Shown in pieces: positions 58,285 through 64,000 of a DNA stretch of 64,000 bases. A model generated the notes under the pieces. The model searched no databases and was not told the DNA's origin. It saw only the letters and a list, made by a program, of their open reading frames with translations. This DNA comes from Circinella minor. Lineage: Eukaryota > Mucoromycota > Mucoromycetes > Mucorales > Lichtheimiaceae. The stretch covers positions 16,211 to 80,210 of the forward strand of contig JAEPRB010000157.1 in NCBI GenBank assembly GCA_016758965.1. The letters are read 5' to 3'. The position numbers and the translations under genes were made by a program. Numbering within the stretch: position 1 is the first letter of the stretch; each line of letters opens with the position of its first letter.

Positions 58285-59060
58285 TTATTTTTCTAAAGCT
58301 TTCAACTGTTTTGCTAATGAGATGGTCTTTTGTCTTTTTTCAGCATAAAATTTTTCGAGGTTACCAAAATCGTTGGTAAGTCTTTTCAAACTTCTAACCA
58401 CATTGCTGTTGAGATGATCAAGGGTAAGACTGTCCTCATCGATATTTTTGCCTTCAGATGTATCTTCGTTGCGATGTTTATCTAGTGGTACGTCGGGAGT
58501 TGTTGAAGAAGACGACGATGGAAGTGTTGGTGGTGTTTTATGTGTTGTTGAAGAAGCTGATTGTGGTATTTCATTTGATGAAGACGAAGTTGAAGGTGGA
58601 TGTATTGGTGGTGCTTCATTTGATAAAGAAGTTGATGGTGGATGTGTTGGTGGTGCTTCATTTGATGAAGAAGTTGATGGTACTTTATTTGATGAAGAAG
58701 TTGAAGGTGGATGTGTTGGTGGTGCTTCATTTGATAAAATAGTTGATGGTGGATGTGTTGGTGGTGCTTCATTTGATAAAGTAGTTGATGGTGGGTGTGT
58801 TGGTGGTACTTCATTTGATGAGGAAGCTGATGGTGGACATGTTGGTGGTACTTCATTTGATGAGGAAATTGATGGGACTTCCGGTGCTGTTGAAAAAGTT
58901 AATAATGTTTTACCCCCCTTGCGACGTGGACCTATTGAATGACACGAAGCGAAGCGAAGTGGCTCATTCAGTCGAGCGAACTGACAATGATTCTTTTGGT
59001 ACTTTATACCGAACAGGTTGACCGTCTGAATGTTTAGCAGGAGTAATTTTGACTTTTAAG
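58285..59060 (-). CDS. Ser/Pro/Thr-repeat ORF with C-terminal coiled coil (incomplete 5' end)
   Basis: The minus-strand frame is open from about 59060 to the stop at 58285. It contains eight or nine repeats of about 12-13 residues of the form SNEAPPTHPPSTS, then a non-repetitive tail (NIDEDSLTLDHLNSNVVRSL ending LAKQLKALEK) with heptad spacing, so likely coiled coil. The tail shows protein-like character, whereas the opposite strand gives Gly/Val-rich repeats. No start codon is visible in frame and the upstream part holds a shared GC-rich repeat, so the true first exon may lie within the gag/ORF1-like sequence to the right, or this may be a broken copy. Confidence 0.5.
58911..58985. repeat. 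GC-rich repeat, copy 1
   Basis: Contains GCGAAGCGAAGTGGCTCATT followed by CAGTCGAGCGAA, preceded by TTTTACCCCCCTTGCGACG. A diverged copy in the same orientation is at 59317-59395. Confidence 0.7.
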
Positions 59061-59320
59061 AAACCAAACACTTGATCGCCCTGATGGGCATGGAAGAACT
59101 TTCCGGCATCTTCATCAGTTTGGAAGTGAAGATAGGCACATCTTCTTCTATATACCACTAAAAAGTTTAGATTTTTATAAAACCTATAAAAGGAAACTCA
59201 AACATTACAACACCGACCTGTTGCTATAATCCACTCTTACAGTAATATCTTACATAAGGTATATCGTACCCTCCAATATAGCTTTGAATGTATACTCACC
59301 GGGGGTCAAGGGGAGTTTTA
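58986..59320 (-). pseudogene. Retroelement ORF1/gag-like fragment
   Basis: Minus-strand exon-like block at 58964-59158 reads VYRRRCAYLHFQTDEDAGKF then FHAHQGDQVFGFLKVKITPA, resembling an RRM-like fold of LINE ORF1 proteins. Upstream at about 59225-59305 the same strand reads YIGGYDIPYVRYYCKSG before a TAG, resembling the region before a zinc knuckle (CxxC) of such proteins. The two blocks are separated by a candidate intron ending TTTTTAG at about 59161. No reverse transcriptase is seen. Both sides carry copies of the GC-rich repeat. Assignment is tentative. Confidence 0.4.
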
Positions 59321-59395
59321 CCCCCCCTTGCGACGACGTCGTTAAATGACCCGGAGCGAAGCGAAGTGGCTCATTCAGTCGAGCGAAGCGAGACA
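59317..59395. repeat. GC-rich repeat, copy 2
   Basis: Same block as at 58911-58985: TTTTACCCCCCCTTGCGACG, then GAGCGAAGCGAAGTGGCTCA and TTCAGTCGAGCGAAGCGAG. The copies are in direct orientation, about 405 nt apart. Confidence 0.7.
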
Positions 59396-59463
59396 GGGAC
59401 CGCTAGTCTATTTAAAAAAGGCATAAGTTTCTGAACTATAGTTAAGGTACAATTTACCACTTA

Positions 59464-59619
59464 TTACCCTTCTTTTGGTTTTTTCCCGATATGCATCATA
59501 TTATGCAAATTTCGAACACTAGAATCAAGAGTACGATGCAGATCTTGACGGCTCATTTGTTTTAATTGATCACCAACGATCTTTACTTGAAAAGAGGGTT
59601 GAAAGCAGCCTTTGCACAT
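59464..59619 (-). pseudogene. Short Cys-containing ORF, possible gene remnant
   Basis: A 51-residue frame: MCKGCFQPSFQVKIVGDQLK followed by QMSRQDLHRTLDSSVRNLHN and an MMHIGKKPKEG end. It is open upstream for several residues but no further exon was found. Composition is protein-like and the CxxC could be part of a zinc site. Could be the C-terminus of a mobile-element protein. Confidence 0.35.
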
Positions 59620-62454
59620 TGTTGTAGTTTGAATGGTTTTTTGATAATTGTGTGAAAGAGATCCGAATTTTTTTTTGAGTCATGCAAAGCCACTTGTAAG
59701 CAATATTTTGTGCATATGAACTACGTGATGTGGCGGTAAAAATCAATTATTGCGTTTTCTCCTAGATTATAAATTTTCTGGTATGTGTAACTTTGTTGTA
59801 TTATTTAATCTTGTACTTTGACTCTCCCCATCCCACTTTTTCTTCTCTTTTCTTTACTTTATTTTATCTACGAGAATAGTAAGTTTTATCCTTATTTTAT
59901 ACATTATAATTTATCTCTTTATTAACAGTTATATAAATAAATAGCCAATAGTTTTACATTTATAAAGTCAACGTACATCATACGGGCGCGCCAATTTTGA
60001 ATCGGCACCTTAAAGTAACATGGGGCGCCTTTCGTCTAACAGTCGTCTACCTTCTCTTATTCAAAATATTGAACAATCGCAACAATACTTATTAACAATA
60101 TATTTAACGTAATGTGCCAACTGAACATAAGGTTTATTTCTATTTCTACTCATAAATATACTCAAAAATCACTGAAACAAAAAATTATCAAAGAATGCAC
60201 TATATTGTAACTTTATACAAAGAAACCAATAGCAAATGAGCGTAGCAGTATGGCATGGAGCAAAAAGTGGCACTAAATGTGGCCATATATCAATATACGT
60301 AATATATTATGTTTATGTCATAAATAACAAAACTACAAGAAAAGGGCATATGAGTTATAATATAGAATGGGTGAGGTTATAAGAATAGGACACTACGGGA
60401 TTAAAATCACTGATAGTTTATGGATCATTTAGAAAAATCTATTTTCTCTGAAAATCTACGAAAATTCTCTAAAGGTCTTTTACCTAGAGCTTGTCTTAAA
60501 ACCTTTATTTTCTAAAGTGAATGGTTTATCTGTCTATTTATTTTGTTCCTGTCATATAAAAAAGCATGACGGGACCACGTACAAAACTTTACTGTCACAT
60601 TTGTAAAGGTATTTATTCAAAATAAAACATGAAAAAGATAACTAATTTAAAGAAAATCTCTAGCAAATAAAGCAAAAAAAATAAAATAAAAATAAGACAA
60701 CGAGAACGTGGAAAAAAGGAATCTTCATGTAAAACGATGGCGACTTGAATCATTGATGGAACACAATAAATATGTAAACTACAGAAAATTTTACGTATGT
60801 CTTTTTTTAAATGATGGTTTAGATTCTTTTTTTTGCTTGAATCCCCACTCTTTATTACTTCGGTGCCAGTAACGGAACAATCGTGCTTCCATGGAAACGA
60901 GTCAGAACACACAGCCAAGTCTTGGTCTTGCTGATATGGATTATACATTAGAGTCGAATGCTCTTTTCATGAAAGCTTGTCAGAATAATGATTCAGATAT
61001 TAGAGTGAATGAAACAGACGAGCTCTCATACTATCTATTTTTGAATGTACATCACCAAACTTCATCTTATATATGAGAAATTTGTAGCAAATTTTATATA
61101 ATTCGGGACCATTAAACAGCACAACATTAATCAACAAAATAGAAAATATCGTTTAAAAATGTCTTCATGGGCAGCATAACTCCTGGTACAGTACTTCGAA
61201 CTATATTTACCCGACCGTGAATTAAGTACATGATGGGCATAAAGCTGGTCAGTAAATTAGGTAGGAACTTCTATAGTTATGTTGCTATGATAGTACGTAA
61301 GTGTGTCAATATCAAATAATAGATAGATTCTGATTGTCGATACATATTTACAGAAGGAACAGGTTGTAAAACAAATGAAGGTCAGAAAGTTTTGATTTAT
61401 TTCTGGTGGAACATTTTCCAGAAGATATTGTTTCAAGAATGGATGATCTGAGTACCACTGTTCATTTGTCGATCAGAAAATTCGAAAACATTTTAAAGCA
61501 AGGTATAGTGTTGATATATAATAATAGGTATATTGTAGCTGATTTTCAATGCTGCTTCTCATTTATCTTATTACCTACAGAAATTACTCATGTACGTATC
61601 TAGTCATCAAAGCATGTCTCGTATATTTAATTAACACACTCAGAATGTTCTGATCATACGTACGTATGCATGTCAATTAACAATACTTCAAATTAGAGCG
61701 ATACCAAACTAATTATGTTTTTACTTTATGTGTCTTCTCCTATCTACAATGATACAACTGTTTTTTGAAGTACTTTGAAGAATGCTCAATACTATGTAGA
61801 AGATACGTAATATCATTAATTATTGCTATATTGAAACCATGTTATTATCGTTGATAAGATCGAAAAATAATAATAAAATATCAAATAAATAGATGCTGTT
61901 AATAAGATAATTCACGAACCAGCGAGTTAGAAAAAAATCGCACCAATAAAGCCATTTTAATCAAATAATCCAAAAGAGTATTATCTCTTTTTTGTGAATA
62001 ATATTCGAGCAAGTCGGTGCTAATGACTAGTCATAATCGACATACCTTTATATTATATTTTAGTAGACTATCACTATGGGAAAAATAAACTCATGAAATC
62101 TTGTTAGATCTTATTAAAACTGAACTTCTTAAAACTCGTTTTGTACTAAGAAATTAACAAGCCAACAAGTTCTGAGTTTTAACAAGTTTCAATAAGTTTT
62201 CACAGGATTCAATAAGTTTTAATAAATAGATCATAGACGTTCATTTTATTTATATTGACCTCATACCATGCTATTTTCTTATACACATTCGTATGCAAAA
62301 CATCAGTTTTAAAAACCCACTAATATCAGTCACAACTTTGTATTTATTAATATGATTATATACTATTGATTAACATCTAGCGCTACTATGTAAATAATAC
62401 AAATATCATAATTGTAAAAGCAATATAGTTATTGTTTGTAAATTATGTTACTAA
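59620..62454. other. 2.8 kb A/T-rich spacer with weak coding remnants
   Basis: Plus-strand fragments METSQNTQPSLGLADMDYTL (60891) and EHFPEDIVSRMDDLSTTVHL (about 61409) look protein-like but are short and separated by noncoding sequence, so they are probably remnants. GGGCGCGCC at about 59984 is the only GC-rich site. A tandem of degenerate AA(C/T)AAGTTTT units lies at about 62160-62226, next to the palindrome. Confidence 0.4.
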
Positions 62455-63176
62455 TACAGGATTTTGCATTTGTCTCCGGACACAAACCCACGAATTTACC
62501 GCATATAAAATATAATTTTATCCGCTTACAAAGGACAAGTTTGTCCGCTTATGATAAATGACTTTATTCAGTTATGAGAGTTAATTTATTCGCTTAGAAA
62601 AGATAACTTTTTCCGCTTATGATAAGTAATGTTATCTGCTTATAAAGAGTAAACTTCTTCGCTTATAAAACATAAGCCTATTCACTTATAAAAGTAAGCT
62701 TTTTCACATATAAAGAGTAGAGATCTTCCCATATGAATGGAAACATTGTACACAAATGAAAAGTAATGATGTTCCCAAGTGAGAAGAATGAATTTTGCAA
62801 ATGAAGGGCGATATGGTTCATATATGATGATTAAAAAAATCCACTAGTGAAAGTCAGAGTTTTTAACAAGTGATAGAAGGGGTTTTTCGCTACCGGAGTT
62901 CTATAATTTTCACAAATGAATCATATAGTTATTCGTGTTTGTTACACTTATTTTTACCTAAGTAATCAGGTCCATTCTTCATGACTGAAAGAAATATTAT
63001 TTACAAATGAAAAGAATATATTATTCTCAAATAATCTGTATAAATACTCGGATTCTACTTGGATTTTTATCTTAATAAGAAAAAAGACATTATCCTTTTT
63101 CAATCTTTCAATCTTTCAATTTTATTTTATTTTATTTTTTTGTGTGGCAATATGTTACACATACTTCACAAACTTT
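62455..63176 (+). repeat. Left arm of the foldback element, 23-nt periodic
   Basis: Successive units in the first 250 bp begin CCGCTTACAAAGG, CCGCTTATGATAA, TCAGTTATGAGAG, TCGCTTAGAAAAG, CCGCTTATGATAA, CTGCTTATAAAGA, TCGCTTATAAAAC, TCACTTATAAAAG and TCACATATAAAGA, at spacings of 22-23 nt. Further in, the anchor drifts to CACAAATGAAA, CCCAAGTGAGA and similar. About 25 units can be followed. Confidence 0.8.
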
Positions 63177-63277
63177 AGCATGTGCAGCGGGGGATGTAAC
63201 TTGGGCTGTAAAATTAAGACCATGGAGATCAATCAGGCTATAAAGTTACAGCCCGTATGAAAAAAGTTACAGCCCGA
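63177..63277. repeat. Central spacer of the foldback element with AGCCC repeats
   Basis: The 101-bp spacer holds GTTACAGCCCG twice in direct orientation (about 63244-63254 and 63266-63276) and once inverted as TAACTTGGGCTGTA at about 63197. These may mark the original middle of the element or repeated internal rearrangement. Confidence 0.7.
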
Positions 63278-63999
63278 AAAGTTTGTGAAGTATGTGTTAC
63301 ATATGCCACACAAAAAAATAAAATAAAATAAAATTGAAAGATTGAAAGATTGAAAAAGGATAATGTCTTTTTTCTTATTAAGATAAAAATTCAAGTAGAA
63401 TCCGAGTATTTATACAGATTATTTGAGAATAATATATTCTTTTCATTTGTAAATAATATTTCTTTCAGTCATGAAGAATGGACCTGATTACTTAGGTAAA
63501 AATAAGTGTAACAAACACGAATAACTATATGATTCATTTGTGAAAATTATAGAACTCCGGTAGCGAAAAACCCCTTCTATCACTTGTTAAAAACTCTGAC
63601 TTTCACTAGTGGATTTTTTTAATCATCATATATGAACCATATCGCCCTTCATTTGCAAAATTCATTCTTCTCACTTGGGAACATCATTACTTTTCATTTG
63701 TGTACAATGTTTCCATTCATATGGGAAGATCTCTACTCTTTATATGTGAAAAAGCTTACTTTTATAAGTGAATAGGCTTATGTTTTATAAGCGAAGAAGT
63801 TTACTCTTTATAAGCAGATAACATTACTTATCATAAGCGGAAAAAAGTTATCTTTCCTAAGCGAATAAATTAACTCTCATAACTGAATAAAGTCATTTAT
63901 CATAAGCGGACAAACTTGTCCTTTGTAAGCGGGTAAAATTATATTTTATATGCGGTAAATTCGTGGGTTTGTGTCCGGAGACAAATGCAAAATCCTGTA
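63278..63999 (-). repeat. Right arm of the foldback element
   Basis: Reverse complement of the left arm over its whole length, with a few differences. It ends CCGGAGACAAATGCAAAATC plus CTGTA, then one further base of the window. Confidence 0.9.
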
Positions 64000-64000
64000 A

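Larger units (their letters stand above)
62455..63999. mobile_element. 1.54 kb foldback element with 722-bp inverted arms
   Basis: The left end TACAGGATTTTGCATTTG is matched by CAAATGCAAAATCCTGTA at the right end, and the match continues for 722 bp on each side (62455-63176 and 63278-63999) with only a few single-base changes and indels, for example ATCCGC against ACCCGC and GGCAATATG against GGCATATG. The centre of 101 bp is not part of the palindrome. The element begins and ends with TA, so TA target duplication with CAGG...CCTG ends is the simplest reading. There is no ORF. Each arm is made largely of degenerate units of 22-25 nt starting with (C/T)CGCTTAT or C(A/C)AATGA. Its termini match the 334-bp element at 30862-31195. 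Window ends one base after the element. Confidence 0.9.

Noticed and set aside
58448..58942. Plus-strand ORF of 164 residues with Gly/Val/Asp repeats
   Set aside because: The antisense minus-strand frame gives Ser/Pro/Thr repeats followed by a non-repetitive coiled-coil tail with a normal stop, a more natural protein; the plus-strand ORF is its shadow.
62455..63999. CRISPR-like array in the palindrome arms
   Set aside because: The 22-25 nt units are contiguous and degenerate, without identical repeats separated by unique spacers, and the host is a eukaryote.

Overview
The window is AT-rich eukaryotic nuclear DNA, most likely from a mucoralean fungus (Mucoromycota). The evidence is fungal-type genes (Mdm33/She9, Fzo1, Chs4/Skt5-like Sel1 proteins, an Ams1-type mannosidase, a Crz1-type zinc finger factor), many short introns with GTAAGT-like donors and TAG/CAG acceptors, abundant Asn/Gln/Ser homopolymers and long poly-A/T tracts. 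The species is not identifiable from sequence alone.

Layout. 1-9 kb: end of a membrane protein gene, a 677-aa disordered protein with a possible MSP/ASH-like fold, mitoribosomal uS14m, the splicing factor Clf1/Crooked neck (9 exons) and a GLUT-type sugar transporter. 9-23 kb: a Sel1-repeat Chs4/Skt5-like protein, a 2.8 kb spacer, ribosomal eS27, the mitochondrial pair Mdm33 and Fzo1 (tail to tail), and a ubinuclein/HPC2 histone-chaperone subunit (10 exons). 23-29 kb: a long spacer, a dithiol glutaredoxin and a Crz1-type C2H2 factor. 29-34.8 kb: a decayed mobile-element zone with a PIF/Harbinger-type transposase pseudogene, remains of another ORF and a 334-bp inverted-repeat MITE inserted in it. 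34.8-57.2 kb: a PlsC glycerolipid acyltransferase, a Met/Gly-rich low-complexity protein, NAA38 overlapping at its 3' end a TTDN1/MPLKIP-like RGG protein, a 992-aa disordered protein, a Sel1-repeat protein ending in a CaaX box, a 91-aa protein, tRNA-Val(CAC), a ubiquitin-like/WLM metalloprotease and a GH38 alpha-mannosidase with two microexons. 57-64 kb: a repeat-rich zone with gag/ORF1-like remains, a Ser/Pro-repeat ORF and, at the window edge, a 1.54 kb near-perfect palindrome.

Most genes are single-copy housekeeping genes without operon-like logic. The exception in layout is the adjacent Mdm33/Fzo1 pair, which act in opposite directions on mitochondrial membranes. The most unusual item is the palindrome at 62455-63999: two 722-bp arms around a 101-bp centre, flanked by TA, each arm built largely from degenerate units repeating about every 23 nt. 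The 334-bp element at 30862-31195 shares its termini and its subrepeat pattern, so the two define one foldback/MITE family.
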